Source of the DNA: Cyanobacteria bacterium OH_CBrB_359
GTDB taxonomy: Bacteria; Cyanobacteriota; Vampirovibrionia; Gastranaerophilales; Gastranaerophilaceae
Assembly: GCA_023433065.1 (NCBI GenBank)
Contig: JAEZET010000004.1
Coordinates: 1,001,159-1,065,158 of the forward strand
Direction of reading: 5' to 3'
DNA: 64,000 nucleotides
Shown here: positions 34,384-44,573 of the stretch, piece by piece
Position numbering within the stretch: position 1 is the first letter of the stretch
Layout: each line of letters begins with the position of its first letter
The notes under the pieces: generated by a model
What the model was told of the DNA's origin: nothing
Seen by the model: only the letters and a program-made list of their open reading frames with translations
Database searches by the model: none
Program-made: the position numbers and the translations under genes

Positions 34384-35493
34384 CTAGCGTCTTACTATAG
34401 AGACAGCAAAAGACAGTACATTTTTATATACCCTGTCAAAAAAGTGTTTATTAAAGATTGTTTTTGAGGCTTGAAAGTTACAGTTAAGTATTCTGCAAAA
34501 CATTTTGCATTGTTTAATACTATTTCTGCAAAGAGTTGCATTTCTGCTTTTCCACAACTCTTCAGGATCTGCATCTTTAATATTTCCAATAGGTTTTAAA
34601 TTAAAGCAAATTCTGACATCGCCATATGGATCAATTGCAAAATTAGTTTCTCCTACACTGCATTCTACGCCGTTTAGTGCAGTAGAGGGATTTTTAAAAA
34701 AGTTTTTCATAAGTTCCAATTGCTCAAAAGAATTATAAATAACATAACCTTCTTTTTTCATTTCAACAAGTCTATCAATGACTTTTAAAGCTTTTGGCGC
34801 AACTTGTTTATATTTATTTGTCAATTCATCTGACATTTTTGTTGTGAATATATTTATAGCACTTTTTTCGTCATAAGCGTGGAATGAATCTTTATCATCT
34901 TGTAATTGGAACATTATACCTCTAAGCTTATTATCATGCACAAACTGGGCCAATGGTATAATTTCGTCGACATTTTCAGGCATAAATATCGTCGCAATAT
35001 TTATGTTTGAATATTCTCTTTCCCTAATGACAATTTCATTTAATTTTAAAATCGCCTCAGTTGTGACTTTGCAGCTCCCTTTTATACCTCGTGACCAATC
35101 ATGAACATCATTATTATTTATTGCATTTAAAGATATATTTACACCGTCTAAGGGACTCTTAGCGATATCCTCAAGCTTATTTGAAATACTAAAAGCATTT
35201 GTCATAGTACTGGGTTTTAAACCTATAGACTTTGCATATTCAATAAGTTCAAGTAAATCTGACCTTAAAAAGGGTTCTCCGCCTGACACACAGAACCCAG
35301 CTCCTTCTCCAAGCCAGTTTCTCAGCTTGAACATGGCGTCTTTCCATTCTTGTGTTGTCAATTCTTTATCTATAACATCTGAATGTTTAGTAAGCCATCT
35401 TGTACAAGTTACGCATTTCAACTGGCATCTGTCGGTAACATCAAACGTGATGCCATTTGGTTTTATGTTCTCTTCAACAACTCTGTCTTGCAT
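34384..35493 (-). CDS. Radical SAM / SPASM-like enzyme
   Basis: The radical SAM cluster motif is CQLKCVTC (CxxxCxxC, about residues 23-30), followed by GFCVSGGEPFLRSDLLELI and NISLNAINN. The C-terminus has a SPASM-like part with CSVGETNFAIDPYGDVRICFNLKPIGNI and a Cys-rich end (CRNSIKQCKMFCRILNC). Such enzymes include heme-synthesis AhbC/NirJ types and peptide-modifying maturases; no precursor peptide is evident nearby, so substrate is open. It is a single gene downstream of uvrC on the same strand. Confidence 0.87.
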   Translation of the reverse strand: MQDRVVEENIKPNGITFDVTDRCQLKCVTCTRWLTKHSDVIDKELTTQEWKDAMFKLRNWLGEGAGFCVSGGEPFLRSDLLELIEYAKSIGLKPSTMTNAFSISNKLEDIAKSPLDGVNISLNAINNNDVHDWSRGIKGSCKVTTEAILKLNEIVIREREYSNINIATIFMPENVDEIIPLAQFVHDNKLRGIMFQLQDDKDSFHAYDEKSAINIFTTKMSDELTNKYKQVAPKALKVIDRLVEMKKEGYVIYNSFEQLELMKNFFKNPSTALNGVECSVGETNFAIDPYGDVRICFNLKPIGNIKDADPEELWKSRNATLCRNSIKQCKMFCRILNCNFQASKTIFNKHFFDRVYKNVLSFAVSIVRR

Positions 35494-35539
35494 TATTCTT
35501 AATCCTTTTTATTATCATACGCACAAGTCTGCATTAGGG

Positions 35540-37366
35540 TCAAGGATTCTTCTCCTTAAAATAATCAAAAACTCTTTTTGCTTGCGATTTTTGAATTAGT
35601 AAAGAAAGTTCATCTAATGTAAGTTTTGAAATAACTTTTACACTTTTATACTTATCAAGCAATACTTTTTTATTTTTAGTAAATAATCCCTTAATTAAAT
35701 CAAGTTCAGATTCAAGCGATTTCTTTTCTCTCAAGCTTCTGTGGTATGTAATTGCAAATCTATGCGCCTCATCTCTTATTCTTTGAAAAAAATAAAGAGA
35801 GTTTGATGAGGTAGGAAATAATACAGGCAATTTTTTACCTTTTATGAAGATTTCCTCAATTCTTTTAGCCAGTGAAACAATATCCTGATTATAAATTTCT
35901 AATTCTTCAAGTGCATTTAATGCCGCTGATAATTGTCCTTTTCCACCATCTACTATAATTAAATCGGGAAATTTTTGGTTTTCTTCTTTTAGTCTTTTAT
36001 AGCGCCTATAAACAACTTCAGTAATAGATTTAAAATCATCAGGCTTATTATTCAAAGATTTAATTTTAAACTTTTTATATTTTGACTTCACTGGCATTCC
36101 ATTTTCAAAAACAACCATTGATGCAACAGTATTTGTGCCTTGTATATGAGAAATATCAAAGCATTCGACAGTATGAGGGAAATTGCCCAGCAGCAATTTT
36201 TCCTGAATATAGCTTCCAATTTCATTATAGTCATTTTGTATTTCTGACATGTTTTTTAATTTTAAAGTTTCTAAAAAGTATTTTGCATTTTTTTCGGCAA
36301 GTTTTATAGAGTCTAAATCCCTTCCTGCACTCGGATATATAAATTTAATCTTACTGTTTTTCAGCCTGCTAAGCCAGCTTGAATACAAGACAGCGTCTTC
36401 TTTTGAAAGTTGGATATTTGTTAATATAACAGGTGGTATCGATTCATCTGATGCAATTGAGTAATATTCTTTTATGAAGGCATTTAATAGTTCCGTATTT
36501 GTATCAAATGGTGATAAAGTAAGTTCAAAGTCTTTTTTATCGATTAATCTGCCGCTTCTAATTTGCATCAAAGTTAACCCCGAAAAAGTAGCATCTCTTA
36601 CTAAAGCAATAACATCCTGATTTATTGAAGTATTTTCATAAATAACTCTTTGTTTTTCCATTGTTTTTTGGACATCAAGATAAGAATCTCTATATCTTGC
36701 TGCCTTTTCAAATTCATTATTATCAGCATATTTAATCATTTGATTTTTTAGCTCATCAATCAGTTTTTGTTGCTTGCCTGATAAAAATAATTCGACATTA
36801 TGAAGGACCTTTTTATATTCTTCCGGAGTAACAAGCCTCTGACAAGGTGCAAGACATCTTCCGATTTGATAATAAATACAAGGTCTGTCTTTAAATTTTG
36901 GAGTTTTACATTGTTTTAAAGGAAACATTTTTTTTAATAAATCTAATGTTGCATACATGGCTCTGGCATCAGTGTATGGACCAAAATATTTGCCTTTTAA
37001 CAGATTTTTATTTCTTTTTCTGGTGACTAGGATGCGTGGATATTCTTCTTCTGTTATTAAAAAATAAGGAAACTTTTTATCATCTTTTAGTAAAACATTG
37101 TATTTAGGTTTATATTTTTTTATAAGATGAGATTCTAAAATTAATGCTTCAATTTCTGAATTAGTGATGATATATTCAATTTTAGAAATATTTGGAACTA
37201 GTACTTTATTTTTCTCTGACTTATTTGATTTAGAAAAATAATCTGATACTCTTTTTTTTAAGTTCTTGGCCTTTCCTATATATATAATGATTCCGTCTTT
37301 ATCATAAAATTGATAAGAGCCGCTAGATAAAGGAAGTAATTTAAGTTGTTCAATAACTTTATTCAT
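35540..37366 (-). CDS. uvrC: UvrABC system protein C
   Basis: UvrC makes both incisions in nucleotide excision repair. The GIY-YIG domain is at the N-terminus (GSYQFYDKDGIIIYIGKAKNLKKRV), a Cys segment CIYYQIGRCLAPC follows, then the UvrB-binding UVR motif (EFEKAARYRDSY, about 218-230) and the RNase H-like nuclease region with ECFDISHIQGTNTVASMVVFENG and LIIVDGGKGQLSAAL. The C-terminal helix-hairpin-helix is short. At 608 residues it is full length. It has a divergent partner gene of unknown function. Confidence 0.96.
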   Translation of the reverse strand: MNKVIEQLKLLPLSSGSYQFYDKDGIIIYIGKAKNLKKRVSDYFSKSNKSEKNKVLVPNISKIEYIITNSEIEALILESHLIKKYKPKYNVLLKDDKKFPYFLITEEEYPRILVTRKRNKNLLKGKYFGPYTDARAMYATLDLLKKMFPLKQCKTPKFKDRPCIYYQIGRCLAPCQRLVTPEEYKKVLHNVELFLSGKQQKLIDELKNQMIKYADNNEFEKAARYRDSYLDVQKTMEKQRVIYENTSINQDVIALVRDATFSGLTLMQIRSGRLIDKKDFELTLSPFDTNTELLNAFIKEYYSIASDESIPPVILTNIQLSKEDAVLYSSWLSRLKNSKIKFIYPSAGRDLDSIKLAEKNAKYFLETLKLKNMSEIQNDYNEIGSYIQEKLLLGNFPHTVECFDISHIQGTNTVASMVVFENGMPVKSKYKKFKIKSLNNKPDDFKSITEVVYRRYKRLKEENQKFPDLIIVDGGKGQLSAALNALEELEIYNQDIVSLAKRIEEIFIKGKKLPVLFPTSSNSLYFFQRIRDEAHRFAITYHRSLREKKSLESELDLIKGLFTKNKKVLLDKYKSVKVISKLTLDELSLLIQKSQAKRVFDYFKEKNP

Positions 37367-37519
37367 AACACTATTTTACAATAAATTCATATTTATATAT
37401 CTTAACATTTTGAAACACTAATCCAGAAGAGGGTTTAAATATGCACAATATCTTGCTATACTTAATATATAACTATTATATACTTTTTAGCTGGCGTATT
37501 ATAACATAGGGAATAAAAC

Positions 37520-37792
37520 ATGATACTGATGTACAAGGTTGATGAACAAAGCGTTCAGGCTGCCTGGCTCAAAACACTCTATGATTTAGTTGAAGAACTA
37601 AACTGTAAATGCAAAACTTACATTGATGAGATTTACAACCGCTCATCAAGAAGTTTTGACAGGACAAGAGTCATAGAAGTTTTCGGCTCTGACACTATGC
37701 TTAGCTGGCTAAAATTAAGAATGGAACGATATTCTCATTTTGTCACTAACTTTAATGAGAAGCCTGAAATAAAAGCTCAGTTTATTGAATAA
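37520..37792 (+). CDS. Small protein of unknown function, 90 aa
   Basis: I recognise no family. AGGGA lies eight bases before the ATG. The composition (Trp, Cys, many charged residues) and lack of low complexity suggest a folded, mostly helical cytoplasmic protein; EELNCKCKTYIDEIY has two closely spaced cysteines. It has no signal peptide. It is a single gene between uvrC and thiG, divergent from the first and convergent with the second. Confidence 0.68.
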   Translation: MILMYKVDEQSVQAAWLKTLYDLVEELNCKCKTYIDEIYNRSSRSFDRTRVIEVFGSDTMLSWLKLRMERYSHFVTNFNEKPEIKAQFIE

Positions 37793-37801
37793 ACTTAATA
37801 A

Positions 37802-38575
37802 CTAATTTTTTCCCACGACTCCAACAAGAGGCGAGGAAGCGCTGGCGTATGCTTTAACAGGTATTCTTCCTGATTCATATGCCAATCTGCCTGCTTTTAC
37901 GCCAAGTTTAAATGACTCTGCCATTTTTACAGGGTCTTGAGCAAGAGCGACGGCTGTATTTATAAGGCAACAATCAGCCCCAATTTCCATTACGGAAGCA
38001 GCCTCTGAAGGTACACCTAAACCTGCATCTACAACAACAGGAACATTAGATTGTTCTACAATTATCTTTATATTCTCTAAAGTTTTTACCCCTTGTCCAG
38101 TGCCTATAGGTGAAGCGAGTGGCATTACAGTTGCACAACCTATTTCTTCAAGTCTTTTTGCCAAAATGGGATCGGCATTTATATAAGGAAGAACAACAAA
38201 GCCTTCTTCTACTAATTTTTTTGCAGCTTCTAACGTTGCGATAGGATCGGGCAGAAGATATTTACTATCGGGTATAACTTCTAATTTAATCCAATTATTA
38301 ATACCCATAGCCCTACTTAACCTTGCAACTCTTAGAGCTTCATCAGTAGTGGCACAACCTGCTGTATTTGGTAATATCCAATATTTATTAGTATCGATAT
38401 AATCCATTAAACCGACATGCCCTTGTGCATTTGTATCAACACGCCTTATCGCAACAGTAATTATTTCCGCTTCTGCTGCTTCATGAGCTTTTTTCATTAT
38501 TTCATAATCCGAAAATTTGCCTGTGCCAAGCATAAGCCTTGATGTAAAAGTTTTATCTGCAATAGTAAATGTCAT
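37802..38575 (-). CDS. thiG: Thiazole synthase
   Basis: ThiG builds the thiazole phosphate of thiamine from DXP, dehydroglycine or glycine imine and ThiS thiocarboxylate. The barrel shows SRLMLGTGKFSDYEIMKKA, the Schiff-base Lys in NNWIKLEVIPD, VLPYINADP, MPLASPIGTGQG and VVDAGLGVPSEAASVMEIGAD. At 257 residues it is full length. No other thi gene and no TPP riboswitch is visible around it. Confidence 0.96.
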   Translation of the reverse strand: MTFTIADKTFTSRLMLGTGKFSDYEIMKKAHEAAEAEIITVAIRRVDTNAQGHVGLMDYIDTNKYWILPNTAGCATTDEALRVARLSRAMGINNWIKLEVIPDSKYLLPDPIATLEAAKKLVEEGFVVLPYINADPILAKRLEEIGCATVMPLASPIGTGQGVKTLENIKIIVEQSNVPVVVDAGLGVPSEAASVMEIGADCCLINTAVALAQDPVKMAESFKLGVKAGRLAYESGRIPVKAYASASSPLVGVVGKN

Positions 38576-38682
38576 ACCTATAATCTCCCATTTGTTTATT
38601 TTATTAGAATAACTCTAAAAAAAGCATGCATCAAGATTAATTATTTTTTTGATATAATTAATAAATTATATAAAATGTTGTT

Positions 38683-41600
38683 ATGGACAGTACAAACGAG
38701 TTAATTTTGAAAAATTCTTCAGTTAATAATATATTCCAATTTTCTTTTAAAAAAAATGATATTGATGACTTATTCCAGCATCTTACAGAAAACCCTGTAG
38801 GATTGGAAAAAAGTGACTTCAGGTTTATGCTCAGTACTCTATACCAGCTTTTTGAGGATGAATTTGATACAACATTTTTGCCTTCCAGTAATATATTGAG
38901 AAACACTGATTTTTATATTATTTTTGAGAAAAATAAGATTGAAGTTTTTGTTTACCCTATGAATAATTTTGATTTTTACCTAAAATCAAAAGGGTCTCTA
39001 TATAGATTTAGCGAAACTAAACAAATTATTGAAGAAAACGGACAAAAAGTTGAAAAATATGGTTATAAGGTTCCAATTGAAATTATATGGGAGTATTTTA
39101 CAGGATTTGATACTATTGTTGATAGTGAACACGTCACAGAATCTTTTATGGCAATTAATATACTCACTCAATTTGTCAGAAAATCTGTGCAAAAACTTTA
39201 CTTTTTACCAAAAATTATCGAAAAACAAAATACTTTTTCAACAAAATATGAGTTATTTTTACTAAATAACTTAATAGCTAAACACCTAAACGAAGTTATA
39301 AACTATACTGTTAATGGTTTTTCAAATACCGATAATACGATAAAAACTTTAATTTATGATTATTTAGATTACATAATATATAAATTTTTAAGCCTAAAAT
39401 CCTCTAAGTTTAAAGATATGAAATCAGCTTCATACTTCACTAAGAGAATTGACCACAAACGATACCACCGTTCACATGATTTAGCAGCTAATATTTCAGA
39501 GTGGATAGATGAAATATACATTGGTAAGTATGATGTATCGCCCGAAATTAATATTATAAAAATAGATGATGATAAGTTTGAACTTAATATTTCAATAAAA
39601 GAAAAAAAGAGCAAAAATACACTTGCGCTCTCAATTCCTCTTTCTGAAATGTATCAAATGAATGAAATATTTTCACTTCCTGCAACTTACGTTATTGAAA
39701 TTATTGAAAAACAAATTAACTATGCGTTGAGATATTTTCCAGAACTTGAAAATTTATTTCAAGAAGGTGCAGAACTCAAAATGTACTTGAGCTTAAATGA
39801 AGTATATAAAATAATTACACATACTTCTTATTATCTCAACAAGGCATCAATCGATGTTAACCTACCGCCAAGCTTGGACAATATTGTTGTCCCCAGAGCT
39901 TCAATAAATGCTAAAATCAAAGCGTCAAGAGCCTCAGAGCTATCGGAGCTTCTCAACGGAAATACTGCTAATATCAGCCTTTCATCAATATTTGATTTTT
40001 CTTATCAGGTTGCAATCGGAGAGGATAAACTTAGTATTGTAGAATTTGAGAACCTCACCAAGGAAACCACAGGGCTTATTCCTTACAAAAATATGTACAT
40101 TCTTGTTGATGGAAATGAAAAAGAAAATTTACTTAATAAGATTAAAAATCCCAAAATTGATAAAGTCACCAGAATGGAAATACTGCATTCAACCTTTTCA
40201 GGTCAGCTTAGTGAGTATGAATTTGACTATGATGAAGCATTTTCAAACATTATTAAAGACTTAACTAAAACTATTGATATAGAACCTCCAGAAACTCTTA
40301 CAGGTACATTAAGACCATATCAGATTAATGGATTAAAGTGGCTTTATTCTAATACTTCAAAAGGCTTTGGGTGCTGCATGGCTGATGATATGGGGCTGGG
40401 GAAAACTATTCAGGTCATAAGCTTAATTTTAAGCCTAAAAGCTGAAGGAAAGCTAAAAAATCCTCCAATAGTTGTTTGTCCGACAACTCTTTTAGGAAAT
40501 TGGATGAAAGAACTAAAAATGTTTGCTCCTAGCTTAAAACCAAGCATTTACCATGGACTGGACAGAAAATTAGATTTTAAATCTGATGTTATAATTACTA
40601 CTTTTGCGATATTGAGAATAGATATTGAAGAAATTAAAAAACATCAATGGGGCATGATTATTATTGATGAAGCACAAAACATTAAAAATCCCGATACATC
40701 CCAAGCTCAAGCCGTAAAATCACTAAAGTCTGACATAAAAATAGCTATGACTGGTACTCCAGTTGAAAACAAACTTACAGAACTTTGGAGTATTTTCGAC
40801 TTCATAAATAAAGGTTATCTTGGTTCCATCAGAGATTTTCAAAAAAGTTATGCAATTCCAATAGAAAAATTTAAACAGACACAGCGCGCTGATAAGCTTA
40901 AATTATGCATATCACCTTTTGTTTTAAGACGTGTAAAAACTGACAAAACGATTATTAACGATTTGCCGGAAAAACTTGTTATAGACGACTATTGCTACCT
41001 ATCAAAAATGCAAGCAGCATTGTATGAAAAAACTTTAAGTGAAATCATGTCACAAATTTCAACAATAAAAGGTATTAACAGACGAGGTCTCATATTTAAG
41101 CTTATTACCTCTTTGAAACAAATTTGTAACCATCCTTATCATTTCCTAAAAACAGGCGAACTAACAAAAGATATTTCAGGTAAATGCGAAAAATTTATTT
41201 CACTATTAAGTAATATTCTTGATAATAATGAAAAAACGGTAGTATTTACTCAATATAAAGAAATGGGGAATATCCTAGTACCGATTATACAAAATGAACT
41301 TCAGACGACACCGCTTTTCTTCCATGGTTCATTAAGCACAAATCAAAGAGAAGATTTGCTTAAAAAATTTGAATCAGATGCTGATTCAAAAATCATGATT
41401 CTATCACTAAAAGCAGGTGGAACAGGATTAAATCTTACAAGTGCTACAAACGTAATCCACTATGATTTGTGGTGGAATCCTGCTGTTGAAGATCAGGCAA
41501 CAGACAGAGCTTATAGAATCGGTCAGGACAAAAATGTTATGGTACACAGACTCATAACATTAGGAACCTTCGAAGAAAAAATTGATGAAATGATTAAGCA

Positions 41601-41700
41601 AAAACAAGAACTCGTAGATTTAGCTGTATTTGAAGGTGAGAAAAATATTACAGAACTCACTGATGATGAAATTTACAAGATATTTACATTAACTGCATAA
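38683..41700 (+). CDS. SNF2-family (RapA/HelZ-like) helicase
   Basis: The last 480 residues are a full Swi2/Snf2 ATPase: the Q-motif region LRPYQINGLKWL, Walker A in DDMGLGKT (about 568-575), the DEAQ box in IIIDEAQNIKN (about 660), MTGTPVENKL, then the second lobe with FFHGSLSTNQRED, SLKAGGTGLNLTSATNVIHYD and DRAYRIGQ. The first 520 residues are unrecognised, charged and mostly helical; they have no SWIM zinc motif. It likely remodels protein-DNA complexes. Start is the ATG at 38683 after TTGTT, without a strong ribosome site. The end overlaps glgA by 12 bases tail to tail. Confidence 0.92.
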   Translation: MDSTNELILKNSSVNNIFQFSFKKNDIDDLFQHLTENPVGLEKSDFRFMLSTLYQLFEDEFDTTFLPSSNILRNTDFYIIFEKNKIEVFVYPMNNFDFYLKSKGSLYRFSETKQIIEENGQKVEKYGYKVPIEIIWEYFTGFDTIVDSEHVTESFMAINILTQFVRKSVQKLYFLPKIIEKQNTFSTKYELFLLNNLIAKHLNEVINYTVNGFSNTDNTIKTLIYDYLDYIIYKFLSLKSSKFKDMKSASYFTKRIDHKRYHRSHDLAANISEWIDEIYIGKYDVSPEINIIKIDDDKFELNISIKEKKSKNTLALSIPLSEMYQMNEIFSLPATYVIEIIEKQINYALRYFPELENLFQEGAELKMYLSLNEVYKIITHTSYYLNKASIDVNLPPSLDNIVVPRASINAKIKASRASELSELLNGNTANISLSSIFDFSYQVAIGEDKLSIVEFENLTKETTGLIPYKNMYILVDGNEKENLLNKIKNPKIDKVTRMEILHSTFSGQLSEYEFDYDEAFSNIIKDLTKTIDIEPPETLTGTLRPYQINGLKWLYSNTSKGFGCCMADDMGLGKTIQVISLILSLKAEGKLKNPPIVVCPTTLLGNWMKELKMFAPSLKPSIYHGLDRKLDFKSDVIITTFAILRIDIEEIKKHQWGMIIIDEAQNIKNPDTSQAQAVKSLKSDIKIAMTGTPVENKLTELWSIFDFINKGYLGSIRDFQKSYAIPIEKFKQTQRADKLKLCISPFVLRRVKTDKTIINDLPEKLVIDDYCYLSKMQAALYEKTLSEIMSQISTIKGINRRGLIFKLITSLKQICNHPYHFLKTGELTKDISGKCEKFISLLSNILDNNEKTVVFTQYKEMGNILVPIIQNELQTTPLFFHGSLSTNQREDLLKKFESDADSKIMILSLKAGGTGLNLTSATNVIHYDLWWNPAVEDQATDRAYRIGQDKNVMVHRLITLGTFEEKIDEMIKQKQELVDLAVFEGEKNITELTDDEIYKIFTLTA

Positions 41701-43134
41701 TTTATTATAAACATCTAAATATTTCTTTGCGCTTTCATTCCAGCTATAATCATATGACATAGCTGAATTTATCATGCTATTCCATGTATCCTTGTCATAA
41801 AAAACATTTATAGCAATATTTATTGCTTCCAGCATATCTTCTTGCTTGAATCTCCAAAACTTAAAACCATTGGAATTTTCCAGAGGATAACCGGTAATTG
41901 TATCTTCCAATCCTCCGGTCGCCCTGACAATTGGTATTGTACCGTATTTAAGGGCAATAAGCTGGCTCAAACCACATGGCTCAAATCTTGAGGGCATCAA
42001 AAACATATCTGAACCTGCATATATTTTATTAGAAATTTCGACCTTATATTCAAGTAATGTTTTAACATTTTTGTATTTTTCAGAAAGTTTTTTTAAGAAA
42101 GCTTCATATTTTTTATCACCAGTACCAAGTACTACAATGTATGCATGTAAGTTTTGGATTTCTTTTTCAAGTTCAAAAAACAAATCAAATCCTTTTTGCT
42201 CAACTAACCTTGATACTATTCCTATTATGGGTTTATCATCTTTTGGAAGAGAAAAATATTCTCTAAGCTCCTTATTACAAATAGTTTTATTTTGTTTATC
42301 TTCTAAAGAATAATTGGCAGAAATTCTCGTATCAGTTTCCGGATTAAAAACAGAATAATCAACGCCGTTCAATATCCCTGTTAACTTATGCCTATTCTCT
42401 TTTAAAGGCCAATCTAAGCCCTCACCGTACTCATACGTCAAAATCTCTTTTGAATAGGTGGGTGAAACCGTTATAATTTTATCTGAAGTATAAATTGCAC
42501 CTTTCATCCAATCCAAATATCCGAAATGCTCCAAACACTCAGGAGTGTAAACATCTTCTTTATTAAGATGTGCAAAATCAAGGATATCGTCAAAATATTT
42601 GCCTTGATAAGCAAGATTATGAATGGAAAAAACTGATTTTACATTTTTAAAAAAATTATCATTTTTAAAATTTGTTTTTAAATAAAGTGGAATCATAGCC
42701 GTATGCCAGTCATTACAATGGATGATATCAGCCTTAAAATTCAATAACTTCGCATATTCTAATACAGCTCTAGAAAAAGCAATATATCTCTCTTGTTCGT
42801 ACCTGTCATCGATTTGGGATGGGTAAACTTGTTTAAAGCATGAAAAATATTTTTTGTTATCAATAAAAAACACATTAATATTTTTTGAACCCGGAAGTTT
42901 AGCTACCTTCAGCTCAAAGAAATATTCGCTAATTCCAAATTTTAGTTTAATTTTAGAATTAGGGATGTCTGAAACTTGGCATTTTTCAAGGTCAATTGAA
43001 CCAATGAGAGGTGCAAACATAGCAATTTCGCAGTTCAATTCTTCAAGATATTTAGGCAGGCTTCCCATAACATCAGCAAGTCCTCCGACTTTTGTAAATG
43101 GTGATATTTCAAATGCTGCAAATAAAATTTTCAT
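41689..43134 (-). CDS. glgA: Glycogen synthase (ADP-glucose type)
   Basis: GlgA extends alpha-1,4-glucan from ADP-glucose (GT5, GT-B fold). KVGGLADV at residues 15-22 binds ADP-glucose; HCNDWHTAMIPLYLK, SIHNLAYQG, VDYSVFNPETD, GIVSRLVEQKGFDL and the C-terminal SRFEPCGLSQLIALKYGTIPIVRATGGLEDTI complete the signature. Length 481 is standard. It starts 10 bases after ruvA, so both are one transcript. It indicates glycogen storage. Confidence 0.96.
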   Translation of the reverse strand: MKILFAAFEISPFTKVGGLADVMGSLPKYLEELNCEIAMFAPLIGSIDLEKCQVSDIPNSKIKLKFGISEYFFELKVAKLPGSKNINVFFIDNKKYFSCFKQVYPSQIDDRYEQERYIAFSRAVLEYAKLLNFKADIIHCNDWHTAMIPLYLKTNFKNDNFFKNVKSVFSIHNLAYQGKYFDDILDFAHLNKEDVYTPECLEHFGYLDWMKGAIYTSDKIITVSPTYSKEILTYEYGEGLDWPLKENRHKLTGILNGVDYSVFNPETDTRISANYSLEDKQNKTICNKELREYFSLPKDDKPIIGIVSRLVEQKGFDLFFELEKEIQNLHAYIVVLGTGDKKYEAFLKKLSEKYKNVKTLLEYKVEISNKIYAGSDMFLMPSRFEPCGLSQLIALKYGTIPIVRATGGLEDTITGYPLENSNGFKFWRFKQEDMLEAINIAINVFYDKDTWNSMINSAMSYDYSWNESAKKYLDVYNKLCS

Positions 43135-43144
43135 TAGCTTACCT

Positions 43145-43771
43145 TTACAACTGCGCTAAATATTCTAAAGATGCTTTTAAAACTTCTTCTGAGGTCTTAT
43201 TCGGTCTTAACCCATTCATGACATACTCAATGGCACTTTTTGATTCATCAGTGGCATAGCCCAATGACAATAAGACATTTTGCACTTCACAAATCATCTC
43301 TTGCGGCAAATCAGATGAAGTAATCGTACAAACTTCATCAGGATTAACATTAGACCAATTAATAAGTTTGTCTTTTAATTCAATTATAATTTTTTGTGCG
43401 AGTTTTTCTCCAACACCCTTTGTTCTTGAAAGCTCTTTATAATCTTGTTTTATAACTACATTAATGAGTTCTGAAATTTTAAACTCATCAAGTATTAAAA
43501 AAGCGAGTTTAACGCCGACTCCAGATACTGTAAGAAGAATATTAAAAATGTCCCGTTCTTCTTTAGTTAGAAAACCGCAAAGGTTCATGGAATCTTCTCT
43601 ATGAATTAATGAAAGATATACTTTTATTTCACACTCATCTTTAATTGAATGAACTGTTTGCTTTCCTGAAATTATAAAATAGCCTATAGAATTTGATTCA
43701 ACAACTATATAAGAACCTCTATAAGAGTTAATTTGCTTTGATATCAGCTTACCTTTTATATAATCATACAT
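43145..43771 (-). CDS. ruvA: Holliday junction branch migration protein RuvA
   Basis: RuvA binds four-way junctions and guides the RuvB motor. The N-terminal OB domain (MYDYIKGKLI, VVESNSIGYFI), the helix-hairpin-helix region (LTVSGVGVKLAFLIL and RTKGVGEKLAQKIIIELKD) and the C-terminal three-helix domain III (SEEVLKASLEYLAQL) are all present in 208 residues. It is followed by glgA. Confidence 0.94.
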   Translation of the reverse strand: MYDYIKGKLISKQINSYRGSYIVVESNSIGYFIISGKQTVHSIKDECEIKVYLSLIHREDSMNLCGFLTKEERDIFNILLTVSGVGVKLAFLILDEFKISELINVVIKQDYKELSRTKGVGEKLAQKIIIELKDKLINWSNVNPDEVCTITSSDLPQEMICEVQNVLLSLGYATDESKSAIEYVMNGLRPNKTSEEVLKASLEYLAQL

Positions 43772-43834
43772 ATATTATGTCTCCGTTCATATCTATTCTA
43801 ATATGAGCGAAGCATTCAATCAAATTATTTCTTT

Positions 43835-44419
43835 TTAAATAACTTCAAGAAGCTTGTTATAATTATTTAATGCCTTTTCTGCCTCTTTTTTATTGTTTAA
43901 TTTTTTATATACTAACGCAAGGTTATAGTGAAAAGAGGGTTCAGTATTTTTAATTTGTACTGCTTTCACAAAATATGATCTTGCTTTTCTGAAATCATTA
44001 AGCTTTAAGTAGCAACATCCTAAATTGTAATATGAGTATGCAAAATTTTTATTATATTTAATTGCTAAATTATAATTTTCTATTGCTTTTGTCAATTTAT
44101 TGTCATTCATATATAAGTTTGCAAGGTTATAATATGCCTTAAAAAACTTTGGGTCTTTCTCTAGCGCTTTTTGTAACAGAAAAAAGGAATCAAGCTCTTT
44201 ATTATAATCCTGAGTAATATTTGCAATTAATAGCCACATCTCTGCGTCCCGTTCTTCTTCAGGAATTTTAGCCACCAACTGATAAGCTTCTTGAAGCTTG
44301 TTTGCATTGTAAAGTGCTATTATTTCTCTTTTTTGCTCTATTGTGTATGCGTGAGCAGCAGGCATTGAAAAAATATTCGCAGTTATTATTAACGCTAAAA
44401 TTATTCTTAATCGTTTCAT
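43835..44419 (-). CDS. Exported TPR-repeat protein, 194 aa
   Basis: A signal peptide (MKRLRIILALIITANIFSMPAAHA) directs export. The rest has about five tetratricopeptide repeats, clearest at AYYNLANLYMNDNKLTKAIENYNLAI, SYYNLGCCYLKLNDFRKARSYFVKAV and SFHYNLALVYKKLNNKKEAEKAL. It probably scaffolds a periplasmic complex; partner unknown. It is a single gene upstream of ruvA on the same strand. Confidence 0.85.
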   Translation of the reverse strand: MKRLRIILALIITANIFSMPAAHAYTIEQKREIIALYNANKLQEAYQLVAKIPEEERDAEMWLLIANITQDYNKELDSFFLLQKALEKDPKFFKAYYNLANLYMNDNKLTKAIENYNLAIKYNKNFAYSYYNLGCCYLKLNDFRKARSYFVKAVQIKNTEPSFHYNLALVYKKLNNKKEAEKALNNYNKLLEVI

Positions 44420-44573
44420 ATAAATATTATATGTTAATATTTCAATTCTTTCTAATTTTTTGACTATTCTTAATTAATTGTTAAATTTTATAACAATAGC
44501 AATGTAATTATTAAAGTTTTGAGCAAAATAATACGTTTAATATAGTAGGCTTATTTATAATCTTTTGGTGAAA

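Noticed and set aside
38576..38682. Possible TPP riboswitch before thiG
   Set aside because: No CUGAGA or conserved THI-box elements are visible in the short upstream interval.
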